The notes: generated by a model not told the origin, from the letters alone. A stretch of DNA of 15,281 nt from Devosia equisanguinis (GCA_945888565.1 CAMDAL010000049.1:1-15281), one strand, 5' to 3'. Counted from the stretch's first letter, positions 1-7,259 are shown. Numbers and translations: made by a program.

Positions 1-1
1 C

Positions 2-163
2 CCCACCCCGCCCCCAAGCCAGGACCTCGGCGTGCTCAGGTCACAGGCCCAGATGCAGGGCTACACGGGCGACCAGTGCAGCAACTGCAACTCGATGCGG
101 ATGAAGGTCAGCGGGCACTGCATGGTGTGCGAGGACTGCGGCACGACGACTGGGTGTAGTTGA
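2..163 (+). CDS. nrdJ: Adenosylcobalamin-dependent (class II) ribonucleotide reductase, C-terminal end (partial)
   Basis: Only the last 53 codons are present; the gene enters from the left edge in frame 2 and stops at TGA 161-163. The tail contains MQGYTGDQCSNC, then CMVCEDCGTTTGCS. This is the cysteine-rich C-terminus typical of long NrdJ proteins, with CxxC pairs (CSNC, then CMVC and CEDC) that bind zinc and a final Cys thought to help re-reduce the active site. The enzyme converts ribonucleotides to deoxyribonucleotides using adenosylcobalamin, so it works with or without oxygen. The catalytic domain lies outside the window. A perfect hairpin follows 42 bases after the stop. Assignment rests on this tail alone, but it is very characteristic. 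Confidence 0.88.
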   Translation, partial: PTPPPSQDLGVLRSQAQMQGYTGDQCSNCNSMRMKVSGHCMVCEDCGTTTGCS

Positions 164-205
164 GTGGGTACCAGAAGCTTGATGACGACGATGCCGTAAA
201 ACATA

Positions 206-228
206 GGTCCGGCCAAATTGGCCGGACC
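206..228 (+). terminator. Probable intrinsic terminator or hairpin after nrdJ
   Basis: A perfect 10-bp inverted repeat, GGTCCGGCCA / TGGCCGGACC, with a 3-base AAT loop lies 42 bases after the nrdJ stop. The stem is GC-rich. The following bases (acaattctt) are only mildly T-rich, so it is not a textbook U-tract terminator, but position and stem strength fit transcription termination. It lies inside the longest possible reading frame of the next gene, which argues for the downstream start at 289. Confidence 0.6.
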
Positions 229-288
229 ACAATTCTTGGGAAGAACAAAAAGAGATCAAATAGTGGCCACCGCTGGCCCATCACGCTG

Positions 289-1431
289 ATGGAGGTTCAA
301 CTGCTAAGACCGCACCAATCTGCGCCTGGCCCCACAAAGGTAGGCCGCTGGGGAAAACTTTCAGACAGTGAACTTCTGGAAGTCGATTTTCTGTCCAAAG
401 ATCCGTCTTCACTGCCGAACGTGCTGCTCGAAATTCCCCAAACCGAAGCGCTGCCGGAGGTTGAGTTTGCGTACGACACTTCCCAAACCATTGGCGTCAA
501 AGTTCGCTGCGTACACTGCAGATACGAGAACCATAATCGTGGCTTCGTCCTTCAATTCGAGAATGGCGATCGCGTTCTTGTCGGCGGTACCTGCGGGAAG
601 AAGCGCTATGGAGCCGATTTCCAGACTCTTGAGCGAGATTTCGAGGCCGCTAGACAGCGTGCGAGCTACCTAAAGCGACGAAATCAAACGCTTGCTCACG
701 CAGCCACATTCCGAAGCGCGCTCGAGCAGTTGCCGCTTCATCCGGCATTCGTGTCCTACAAGAAGACCAAACGCGAGTTTAGTCGCTCAGTTACGGCTCT
801 GGCCCGAGCACTACACGACCTGCCGTCTGATGGTCAGCTCTACCTGCCAACGAAGGTGCGCGACTTCGAGGCCGAAAACAGACGATATGAGCGTTGGGAA
901 CGGCAAATGGGGTCGTTAACAAAAACTGAGATGGCAACGCTGCAACGTGGTGGAAAGCACCTACCTCCCAGGGGACATATCTTCCGAGACAGTGAGGAGC
1001 CCCATTGGAAAGTCAAAGGCATAGACTTTTTCCAATCCACGCATTCACCTGACGGCGAGCTATCATCGATCTCGCAGCGAGCGGGAAGCGCCCTAGCGAA
1101 CCTAGCGCAGATGCAAAACCCAAAAACGTTCGAACTGCGTCAGTTCTTTCAGGCGATGAACGATCTTCTGAATGTGATTGAAAGGCAGACCCTACGCCTC
1201 AATGAGATGAGTTCAGCGCTGGAAGCAGCCAACGTCGCCAAGATCGTGGAGTGGGCTCAAAAGCGTCTCGACAAAAGTTACAGCTTCGACGGACTGGTCA
1301 TCCGTCACACGTCGGATGGCGCCGTAGCGGAATTTCGTGTTCCAAATACGATCGGATTTCCAGACTACTCGTTCGTTTCGGACTTTCGGGATCAGATGAA
1401 CGAAGTTCGCAACGACGGGGTACGTTCGTAG
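289..1431 (+). CDS. Uncharacterised protein with a putative CxxC zinc-ribbon-like motif
   Basis: The product is 380 residues if it starts at ATG 289. The open frame runs back to a TTG at 160 that overlaps the nrdJ stop, but that start would make the nrdJ hairpin coding and gives an unconvincing N-terminus. No strong Shine-Dalgarno is visible before 289. I do not recognise the family. Visible features: Cys74-x2-Cys77 (CVHC), His82, then GGTCG with Cys102, together resembling a small metal-binding ribbon; a charged, probably helical stretch at about 110-210; a second helical stretch at about 280-330; no signal peptide or membrane segment. Codon use is visibly more A/T-rich than in the genes further right, suggesting horizontal acquisition. 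The downstream gene is convergent. That the frame is coding is likely; the function is unknown. A nucleic-acid-binding role is only a guess from the Cys motif. Confidence 0.7.
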   Translation: MEVQLLRPHQSAPGPTKVGRWGKLSDSELLEVDFLSKDPSSLPNVLLEIPQTEALPEVEFAYDTSQTIGVKVRCVHCRYENHNRGFVLQFENGDRVLVGGTCGKKRYGADFQTLERDFEAARQRASYLKRRNQTLAHAATFRSALEQLPLHPAFVSYKKTKREFSRSVTALARALHDLPSDGQLYLPTKVRDFEAENRRYERWERQMGSLTKTEMATLQRGGKHLPPRGHIFRDSEEPHWKVKGIDFFQSTHSPDGELSSISQRAGSALANLAQMQNPKTFELRQFFQAMNDLLNVIERQTLRLNEMSSALEAANVAKIVEWAQKRLDKSYSFDGLVIRHTSDGAVAEFRVPNTIGFPDYSFVSDFRDQMNEVRNDGVRS

Positions 1432-1602
1432 CCGCTGTGGGCATAGGCTATGGTATCGCCATAGAACCATGCGCGATTGACAAGCCCTTATCTCATAAAG
1501 TGGCCTGCGTTTAAATTGCATGTATGGGCCATGTAACAGAGTGTGCAACCGGAAGTGGTGACACAAATTCAGCCACCGTCCGACACCGCCCGCAACATCT
1601 TA
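1432..1602. other. Convergent intergenic region with a weak hairpin
   Basis: This 171-base gap separates two converging genes. A short inverted repeat, CTATGG-TATCG-CCATAG, lies at 1448-1464, just past the plus-strand stop; it could assist termination but is weak and lacks a T-run. No gene or further structure is evident. Confidence 0.4.
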
Positions 1603-2490
1603 TCATTCGTAGAAGTTCGGGAGCCGACCCCCTGAGATTGCGGGGTCATCGAGCGCTTTCCACACCGCTGTGCACCCGGCCATTCTAATATTCAGAGTGG
1701 CCTTCGCGGGTTCTGCCCCAGGACATTTTCTCACCAGACTTTGATCACCGAGAATGTTCTCAAGACCTATTGGAGGGTTGTCGTCGAAATACCATGCGGC
1801 GGCAAGAAATTCTGCACCCAAGCCTTTTGGGCAGTCGCCTACACCAGCGCAGATGCCGGCTCCGCTGACGTTAATAAGTCCGAAGGTCGATCCCAAAAAG
1901 TCGGCATTTCTAAGATCAGCCTCGGTAAAATCCGCTATCCCAACTCGAATCCCGCTCAAATAAGCGCCATTAAATGAGGTCCTTCTTGCACTAATGAAAT
2001 CGAAACGACCCCCCGAGAATGTTGAATTCGATAGGTCCGCCCAATCGAACTTGACGTCGTAGAACATGCCACCAACAAACATAGACTTGTAAAGATCAGC
2101 TCCAGAAAAATCTGAACCATCGATGCTAAACGATCCGGAATCAATAACAATCTCAGAAAGGTCCGGCGGCCTACGACACCTCCCCAGCTCCCCATAAGAA
2201 ATCCCTAGGCCTTCGCAGCTGACGTCGATATCGCTCAACCTTGCGCCGGATCGGGCCAACAGGATCGAAAGCGCGTACTTCTTGCCCGCGCTGCCTGCAG
2301 CGGGCATTGTTAAAATTTGCCAAGCGCTGGATTCTCGTTGATCGGCCAGAGATAATTCCGACTGCTTAAGTGAGCGCAACGACATATCATTCGCGTCAAG
2401 AGCTAATTTTAGTGCCACCCCAGCAACTAATAGGGCGGTTATCTCTATTGTCCACTTTGCGACGTCAGTCACCATACGCCATAGCTTCAT
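1603..2490 (-). CDS. Membrane-anchored pentapeptide-repeat protein
   Basis: The product is 295 residues from the ATG at 2488-2490, which has GAGAG upstream; an in-frame GTG at 2500-2502 would add four residues. Residues about 13-32 form one hydrophobic helix (ITALLVAGVALKLAL), so the protein is probably anchored in the inner membrane. Residues about 114-211 contain tandem five-residue repeats of the A(D/N)Lxx or F/L-centred type, for example SDFSGADLYKSMF, ADLSNSTFSGGRF and ADFTEADLRNADFLGSTFG. These fold as a right-handed quadrilateral beta-helix in known family members. A Cys-containing tail (Cys at about 214, 220, 256 and 273) follows. Pentapeptide proteins have diverse roles, and no specific one can be assigned. 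The gene converges on the 380-residue ORF and shares its lower GC, consistent with one imported segment. Confidence 0.82.
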   Translation of the reverse strand: MKLWRMVTDVAKWTIEITALLVAGVALKLALDANDMSLRSLKQSELSLADQRESSAWQILTMPAAGSAGKKYALSILLARSGARLSDIDVSCEGLGISYGELGRCRRPPDLSEIVIDSGSFSIDGSDFSGADLYKSMFVGGMFYDVKFDWADLSNSTFSGGRFDFISARRTSFNGAYLSGIRVGIADFTEADLRNADFLGSTFGLINVSGAGICAGVGDCPKGLGAEFLAAAWYFDDNPPIGLENILGDQSLVRKCPGAEPAKATLNIRMAGCTAVWKALDDPAISGGRLPNFYE

Positions 2491-2560
2491 TTTTGCTCTC
2501 ACGTAGCTCGGCCGCCCACGACCTTGCCTCTGCAGTCCAGATTGCCAGTTACTTCAATCC

Positions 2561-2580
2561 TTCGATTTTTACAAATCGAA
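2561..2580. repeat. Perfect 8-bp inverted repeat upstream of the pentapeptide gene
   Basis: TTCGATTT and AAATCGAA are separated by the 4 bases TTAC. It sits about 70 bases upstream of the minus-strand pentapeptide gene, near where base composition shifts to high GC. It could be an operator, a terminator reading towards either side, or an end of the imported segment; the sequence does not decide. Confidence 0.5.
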
Positions 2581-2589
2581 CCTATCCCA

Positions 2590-2734
2590 GCTCCCGAACT
2601 CGATGGCACACTCCCACCTCGTCTCGAAGCGAGATCACAACGAGTGGTTGGGGTGGGGATGGTTGGGTGGTTCGGGAGTCGTTCCGGGCCAGGCCGAAAG
2701 TTTCACGGTTGGGGCCGGTTCGCCGGCCAAGCCG
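2590..2734. repeat. Nested inverted repeats: possible dispersed or structured intergenic element
   Basis: Several pairings occur in 145 bases. CTCCCGAAC (2591-2599) pairs with GTTCGGGAG (2670-2678). Inside that, CCACCTCGT (2614-2622) pairs with ACGAGTGG (2640-2647) with one bulge, and encloses TCTCG-AAG-CGAGA (2622-2634). A separate strong hairpin, GGCCGG-TTCG-CCGGCC, lies at 2713-2728, with partial outer pairing from 2706 to 2734. The string GCTCCCgAACTCGATgGC (2590-2606) recurs with two changes at 2753-2769. The density of stems suggests a REP-like repeat or structured RNA, but no known class is recognised. Confidence 0.4.
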
Positions 2735-2856
2735 CTTGAGCCCGCGCCCGCTGCTCCCAAACTCGATAGCCACCACGCCCTGACCTCGGGCGCGCCCCCT
2801 ACCACCGCCACCTCCGTGCTCTAGTGTCACCCCACACGAACCCGAAAGCGCCCGCC

Positions 2857-2976
2857 ATGGCCCAGAACCTGCCCGCCACCCTCGAGCCCTTCTGCACCCG
2901 GCTCTTCGCGCCCCACAGCCACCGGGGCGAAGCGCCCGCCCGCGCCGTCACGCCTCTCAGGGGATCGCGCCAGTGA
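2857..2976 (+). CDS. Possible small ORF (39 residues) overlapping the SOUL gene start
   Basis: An ATG at 2857 opens a 39-codon frame whose TGA (2974-2976) overlaps the GTG start of the next gene as GTGA. Such an overlap is typical of translational coupling. However, there is no Shine-Dalgarno before 2857, and the peptide (MAQNLPATLEPFCTRLFAPH and onward) resembles nothing I know. It may be a leader peptide or chance. Treat as weak. Confidence 0.2.
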   Translation: MAQNLPATLEPFCTRLFAPHSHRGEAPARAVTPLRGSRQ

Positions 2977-3548
2977 GCACCGAGATCCCCGCCTACCGCG
3001 TCGCCCAGCGTGACGGCGATATCGAGATCAGGGAGTATCCCGCCCTCGTTGCGGCCGAGGTCAGCGTCGGCGGCGAGCGCAACAGCGCCGTGCGCGAAGG
3101 GTTTCGCCTCCTCGCCGGCTACATCTTCGGCGGCAACGATGGCGGCCGCCGCATCGCCATGACCGCGCCGGTGATGCAGCAGCCCCAGCCGGGCACCCGC
3201 ATCGCCATGACGGCCCCCGTCATGCAGACCGAGGCCGGCGGGCGCTGGACCGTCGGGTTCATCATGCCCTCGAGCTGGACGCTCGACACCCTTCCCCGGC
3301 CCAAAGACCCGCAGGTGCAGCTGCGCCCGGTCGCGCCAAGCCGCACCGCCGCCCTGCGCTTTTCCGGCCTGACCCGCGAACCCGACATCATCAGGCGCAC
3401 CGAGCGCCTCGAGGCCTTCCTTACCCAGCACGGCCTGAAGCCGGCCGGCGCCCCCACCCTCGCCCGCTACGATCCGCCCTGGCAGCCCTGGTTCATGCGC
3501 CGCAACGAAATCCTGATCGAGCTCCAGCCCGACGACCGCACCGGCTGA
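2973..3548 (+). CDS. SOUL family heme-binding protein
   Basis: The 191-residue product matches the usual length of bacterial SOUL/HBP proteins. Family hallmarks are the N-terminal IPAYRVAQRDGDIEIREYPALVAAE (about 5-29), which resembles the YEVR-x-Y segment, then two copies of IAMTAPVMQ at about residues 61-69 and 77-85, VGFIMPSSW (about 94-102), and a C-terminal YDPPWQPWFMRRNEILIEL. The repeated IAMTAPV block is normal for the family. No signal peptide is visible, so the protein is probably cytoplasmic. SOUL proteins bind heme or tetrapyrroles in animals and some bacteria; the bacterial role is unclear. The start is GTG 2973 with AGGGGA at 2959-2964 as a ribosome site. It stands alone, about 200 bases before the ABC genes. 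Confidence 0.88.
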   Translation: MSTEIPAYRVAQRDGDIEIREYPALVAAEVSVGGERNSAVREGFRLLAGYIFGGNDGGRRIAMTAPVMQQPQPGTRIAMTAPVMQTEAGGRWTVGFIMPSSWTLDTLPRPKDPQVQLRPVAPSRTAALRFSGLTREPDIIRRTERLEAFLTQHGLKPAGAPTLARYDPPWQPWFMRRNEILIELQPDDRTG

Positions 3549-3601
3549 AACCAGCCCTGCCCGGCCGCTTGCCGAAAAGCTCATTCGGGCTGCTTGCAAT
3601 A

Positions 3602-3617
3602 GCGGCCGCGCGGCCGC
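3602..3617. terminator. 16-bp GC palindrome in a larger imperfect hairpin, possible terminator
   Basis: GCGGCCGC occurs twice in tandem, making a 16-base perfect palindrome. Flanking bases extend the pairing imperfectly (cttgca on the left with tgcgaag on the right, about 3592-3626). It lies 54 bases after the SOUL stop and about 130 bases before the ABC genes, so it may end SOUL transcription. No U-tract follows; a terminator role is inference. Confidence 0.35.
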
Positions 3618-3737
3618 ATCTGCGAAGCCAGGCACGCGGGCTTTCGATGCGTGACCTTTGTTGACTGGTGCCGCTTGTTGGCTCCTTCTGGCCGGACAGC
3701 GACGCGGTTATCTCAGCGCCCCAAGGCCGTTGAGACT

Positions 3738-3742
3738 GGAGA
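3738..3742 (+). promoter_or_regulatory. Ribosome binding site supporting a TTG start
   Basis: GGAGA lies 6 bases before TTG 3749-3751. This good spacing supports the TTG as the true start of the first ABC gene. Confidence 0.6.
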
Positions 3743-3748
3743 ACTCGA

Positions 3749-5518
3749 TTGAGTACACGCAACTCCCGCCTCGGCGGCAAGACGCGGCCAACGCCCACGG
3801 TCCCCAGAGGGGGGATTGTCGGGTTGCTGCGCCCCTATTGGATCTGGATCGGCCTGCTGGTCGCCCTGACCATCGCCGCCAACAGCTTCAATCTGGTGAT
3901 CCCCCAGATCGTTGCCTCGGCTATCGACGGCATCGGCAAGCCTGATCTGTCGCTGACGCAGCTGGCGATCGAATTCCTCGCCGTCGCCGCGGGCATCTTC
4001 GTTCTCACATACCTGCAATCGATCTTGCAGACAGTGACTTCCGAACGGGTGGCTCGAGACCTGCGGACCCGTCTCGTCAACAAGATTGCGCAGCAGGACT
4101 TCGCCTATGTTCAGGACGCTTCGCCGGCGAGGCTTCTGACCAATCTCACCTCTGATGTCGATGCCATCAAGTCCTTCGTCTCGCAGGCCATCGCCTCGAT
4201 CGTCTCGTCGGTGTTCCTGATCATCGGGGCGAGCACCCTGCTGCTGCTCCTTAACTGGCAGCTGGCACTGCTGGTGCTGGCCGTCGTGCCGATCATCGGC
4301 GTCACCTTCGCCTATGTGCTCAGCCGCGTGCGCAAGCTGTTCCAGAAGTCTCAGGAAGCGATCGACTGGCTCAACCGGGTGATCAACGAGTCGATCCTGG
4401 GCTCCTCGCTCATCCGCCTGCTGAACTCTCAGGCGCTTGAGTACGAGAAATTCATCGCCGCCAACCAGCGCGCCAAGGACATCGGCATGCAGATCCTGGC
4501 GATGTTCTCGGCGCTGATCCCGGTCATCACTTTTTGCACCAACCTTGCCACCCTCGCCATCGTTGCCTTCGGTGGTCACCTGGTGATTTCCGGAGCGATG
4601 ACGCTGGGCGATTTCACCGCCTTCAACTCCTACCTCTCGATCCTGATCTTCCCCATCCTGATCATCGGCTTCATGAGCAATGTCGTCGCTCAGGCCACCG
4701 CCTCGTATGACCGGATCGCCGGAGTGCTCGAAGCAGCAGAGCCAAAACCCTCTGGCAGCCGCGTTGCCGAACTTACCGGTGCCCTCACGGTCAGCCACCT
4801 CAGTGTCCGCTATGGCCAGCGCCTCATCCTCGATGATGTGAGCTTTGCCGCGAGGCCCGGCAGTCGCACCGCCATCATCGGGCCTACCGCTGCCGGCAAG
4901 ACCCAGCTGCTTTATGCGCTCAGCGGCCTGATCACGCCCACGGCCGGCGAGGTCCGCTATGATGGCGTGTCGCTGGCCGACTTCGACAAGCAGGCCCTGC
5001 ATCGACAGGTGGGGCTGGTGTTTCAGGACAGTGTCACCTTCAACCTCAGCCTGCGCGAAAACATCGCCTTCTCCGATGCCGTCGATGACCAGAGTCTTCG
5101 AAAGGCCATCGCTGCGGCCGAGTTGGACGATTTCATCGCTACCCTCCCCGCCGGCCTCGACACAGTCGTTTCCGAGCGCGGCACCAGCCTCTCAGGCGGC
5201 CAGAAACAACGCCTGATGCTGGCCCGCGCCCTGGCCCTTGACCCAAGGATCCTGCTGCTGGACGATTTCACCGCCCGCGTCGATGTGCGCACCGAACGCC
5301 AGATCCTGGGCAATGTCCGCGCCGACTACCCGGGCATCACGCTGATCTCGGTTACCCAGAAGATCGCGCCGGTCGAAGACTACGACCAGATCATCCTGCT
5401 CATGGAAGGCAAGGTCCTCGCCATCGGCACGCACCAGCAGCTGCTCGCCAGCTCGCCGGAATACGTCCAGATCTATTCCTCCCAGCAGAGCACCGAAGAC
5501 TATGAACTATCGGCTTAA
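3749..5518 (+). CDS. ABC half-transporter (exporter type), subunit with degenerate ATP site
   Basis: The 589-residue product has the exporter arrangement of a six-helix membrane domain (about 25-320) followed by an ATPase domain (about 343-580). Visible motifs: Walker A GPTAAGKT (378-385), Q-loop Gln426, canonical signature LSGGQ (481-485), Walker B ILLLDD (501-506) where the catalytic Glu is replaced by Asp506, and SVTQK where the switch His is replaced by Gln537. These changes mark the degenerate nucleotide site of heterodimeric exporters such as TM287/288 and LmrCD. The start is TTG, supported by GGAGA upstream. The gene overlaps the next by 17 bases, so the two subunits are almost certainly made together and pair. 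Substrate cannot be told; drugs, lipids or peptides are usual for the family. Inner-membrane location is expected. Confidence 0.93.
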   Translation: MSTRNSRLGGKTRPTPTVPRGGIVGLLRPYWIWIGLLVALTIAANSFNLVIPQIVASAIDGIGKPDLSLTQLAIEFLAVAAGIFVLTYLQSILQTVTSERVARDLRTRLVNKIAQQDFAYVQDASPARLLTNLTSDVDAIKSFVSQAIASIVSSVFLIIGASTLLLLLNWQLALLVLAVVPIIGVTFAYVLSRVRKLFQKSQEAIDWLNRVINESILGSSLIRLLNSQALEYEKFIAANQRAKDIGMQILAMFSALIPVITFCTNLATLAIVAFGGHLVISGAMTLGDFTAFNSYLSILIFPILIIGFMSNVVAQATASYDRIAGVLEAAEPKPSGSRVAELTGALTVSHLSVRYGQRLILDDVSFAARPGSRTAIIGPTAAGKTQLLYALSGLITPTAGEVRYDGVSLADFDKQALHRQVGLVFQDSVTFNLSLRENIAFSDAVDDQSLRKAIAAAELDDFIATLPAGLDTVVSERGTSLSGGQKQRLMLARALALDPRILLLDDFTARVDVRTERQILGNVRADYPGITLISVTQKIAPVEDYDQIILLMEGKVLAIGTHQQLLASSPEYVQIYSSQQSTEDYELSA

Positions 5519-7259
5519 CACGCGCGACGACAATGCGGCCAACGAGCCGATCTGGACCGCGCTTGGCCGCCTGCTGCCGCTGATGGCCGGCGAAGGGCGC
5601 AACGTCGCCCTCGCGCTCGCCGCCATCCTGATCACTTCGGCTACCACGCTGACTGCGCCGCTGATCATCGGCCACATCGTCGACAGCTTCATCGCCACCG
5701 GCGACTATGTGGGCCTGTTCACCTGGTCCGGCCTGCTGCTCGGCGTCTTCCTCGTCGGCCTTGTCACCAGCTACGTGCAGACCCGCACCATGGGCGGGGT
5801 CGGCCGGCGCATCCTCTTCAACCTGCGAAATGCCATCTTCACCAAGCTGCAGGAGCTGCCGGTCGCCTTCTTCAACCAGAACCGCTCCGGCGACCTGATC
5901 TCGCGCATCAACAACGACACCGACAAGCTCAACCAGTTCTTTGCCCAGGCGCTGATGCAGTTCCTCGGCAATGCTTTCCTCATCGTCGGCGCTGGCATCC
6001 TGCTTCTGGTCCTCGACATCCGCCTGGGCGCCGTCGCCCTTGTCCCGGCAGTTCTGGTGCTGATCGTTACTCAGTTGATCGCCGGCTGGGTCAAGCGCGC
6101 CAGCTTCAAGAGCCTGCAGACCCTGGGCAGCCTCAGCGGCGAAATCCAGGAAAGCCTGGCCAACTTCAAGGTCATCGTCGCCTTCAATCGTGCCGACTAT
6201 TTCCGCGACAAGTTCGCAGCCGCCAACGATGCCAATTACTCAGCCTCGATCAAGGCGGGCGTCGCCAGCAACGTCTTCACCCCGCTCTACGGGCTCGCCT
6301 CCAACCTGGGGCAGCTGGTGGTTATTGCGTACGGCATCGTGCTCATAGGCTCAGGGGAACTCACCGTCGGCCTGCTGATCGGCTTCATGCTCTACGTCAC
6401 GAGCTTCTACACCCCGCTCCGCCAGCTCGCGACCATCTGGTCCTCGCTGCAGCTGGCGCTAGCCGGGCTCGATCGCATCTCGGAGGTGCTGGCGCTCTCC
6501 TCCGACCTCGTCGCTCTGCCCGCTGAGCCTGCCAGGCCCGGCCCCCTGCTTACCTTCGAGGATGTGTCCTTCCGCTATCCGGATGGCAAGGACGTGCTCA
6601 AGCAGGTCAGTTTCGCCCTCGAGCGCGGCAAGACCTACGCCTTCATCGGCCCCACCGGCGGCGGCAAGACCACCACCGCCTCGTTGATGGCCCGGCTTTA
6701 CGACCCGACCCAGGGTCGCGTCACCTTGGGTGGCGCCGACATCCGAAGCCTTTCCTCCGAAGCGAGGGCCGAGCGTATCGGCTTCATCCTGCAGGAACCG
6801 TTCCTGTTTACCGGCACGGTCCGCGACAATATCCGCTATGGCAGCCGCGCCATCGCCGCCCTCAGCGACGACGAGCTGAAAGCTCAACTGGACACCGCAG
6901 GTCTTGCCGGCCTCCTCAGCCGTTTCGACCAGGGCCTCGACACGCCGGTCGCGTCGGCCGGCGACGCCATGAGCCTGGGGCAAAAGCAGCTCATCGCGTT
7001 TATTCGAGCGGCCCTGCGCAGGCCCGACCTGCTGATCCTCGACGAAGCCACCGCCAATATCGACACTGTTACCGAGCAACTGCTGGGCACCATCCTCGCC
7101 CAGTTGCCGCCGACCACCACCAAGGTTGTCATCGCCCATCGGCTGAACACCATCGACAATGCCGACGAGATTTTCTTCGTCAACGGCGGAAGCGTCATTG
7201 CAGCCGGCTCGATGGAACGCGCCGTGAGCATGTTGATGAACGGCGTGAGCGCCAGCTAG
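5502..7259 (+). CDS. ABC half-transporter (exporter type), subunit with catalytic ATP site
   Basis: The 585-residue product has a six-helix membrane domain (about 20-325) and an ATPase domain (about 348-575). Motifs: Walker A GPTGGGKT (383-390), Q-loop Gln431, signature MSLGQ (490-494) in place of LSGGQ, Walker B LLILDE with catalytic Glu515, D-loop NID, and switch His546 in VIAHRL. It therefore has intact catalytic residues but a non-consensus signature, the exact complement of the upstream partner. In the heterodimer, this subunit's Walker motifs face the partner's good LSGGQ (active site), while the partner's Asp/Gln site faces MSLGQ (degenerate site). Start ATG 5502 lies inside the end of the preceding gene, implying translational coupling. 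Substrate unknown; it converges on the small secreted protein gene. Confidence 0.94.
   Translation: MNYRLNTRDDNAANEPIWTALGRLLPLMAGEGRNVALALAAILITSATTLTAPLIIGHIVDSFIATGDYVGLFTWSGLLLGVFLVGLVTSYVQTRTMGGVGRRILFNLRNAIFTKLQELPVAFFNQNRSGDLISRINNDTDKLNQFFAQALMQFLGNAFLIVGAGILLLVLDIRLGAVALVPAVLVLIVTQLIAGWVKRASFKSLQTLGSLSGEIQESLANFKVIVAFNRADYFRDKFAAANDANYSASIKAGVASNVFTPLYGLASNLGQLVVIAYGIVLIGSGELTVGLLIGFMLYVTSFYTPLRQLATIWSSLQLALAGLDRISEVLALSSDLVALPAEPARPGPLLTFEDVSFRYPDGKDVLKQVSFALERGKTYAFIGPTGGGKTTTASLMARLYDPTQGRVTLGGADIRSLSSEARAERIGFILQEPFLFTGTVRDNIRYGSRAIAALSDDELKAQLDTAGLAGLLSRFDQGLDTPVASAGDAMSLGQKQLIAFIRAALRRPDLLILDEATANIDTVTEQLLGTILAQLPPTTTKVVIAHRLNTIDNADEIFFVNGGSVIAAGSMERAVSMLMNGVSAS

Larger units (their letters stand above)
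2503..2972. other. Long intergenic stretch, rich in inverted repeats, without a convincing gene
   Basis: About 470 bases separate the pentapeptide gene from the SOUL gene. Open frames here lack ribosome sites and give low-complexity peptides. The left part (to about 2580) is A/T-richer, as in the accessory segment; from about 2590 the DNA is G/C-rich. Several hairpins occupy 2561-2734. A 39-codon frame at 2857-2976 touches the SOUL start. No tRNA is seen that could act as an integration site. Confidence 0.5.

Noticed and set aside
160..288. TTG start at 160 overlapping the nrdJ stop, giving a 423-residue protein
   Set aside because: The extension would translate through the perfect nrdJ hairpin and lacks its own clear ribosome site; ATG 289 is simpler, though also without a strong site.
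3155..3230. Repeated IAMTAPVMQ inside SOUL as an unusual duplication
   Set aside because: Two such blocks are a normal feature of many bacterial SOUL proteins.
2799..3635. Long minus-strand frame opposite SOUL (278 codons)
   Set aside because: Low-complexity Gly/Ala/Arg protein in a shadow frame of the clear SOUL gene; typical of GC-rich DNA.
3661..3690. TTGACT as a -35 box for the ABC operon
   Set aside because: No acceptable -10 hexamer lies 16-18 bases downstream.
3713..5002. 429-codon minus-strand frame opposite the first ABC gene
   Set aside because: Composition rich in Asp, Gly and Gln with no domain; antisense shadow of a well-supported ABC transporter.
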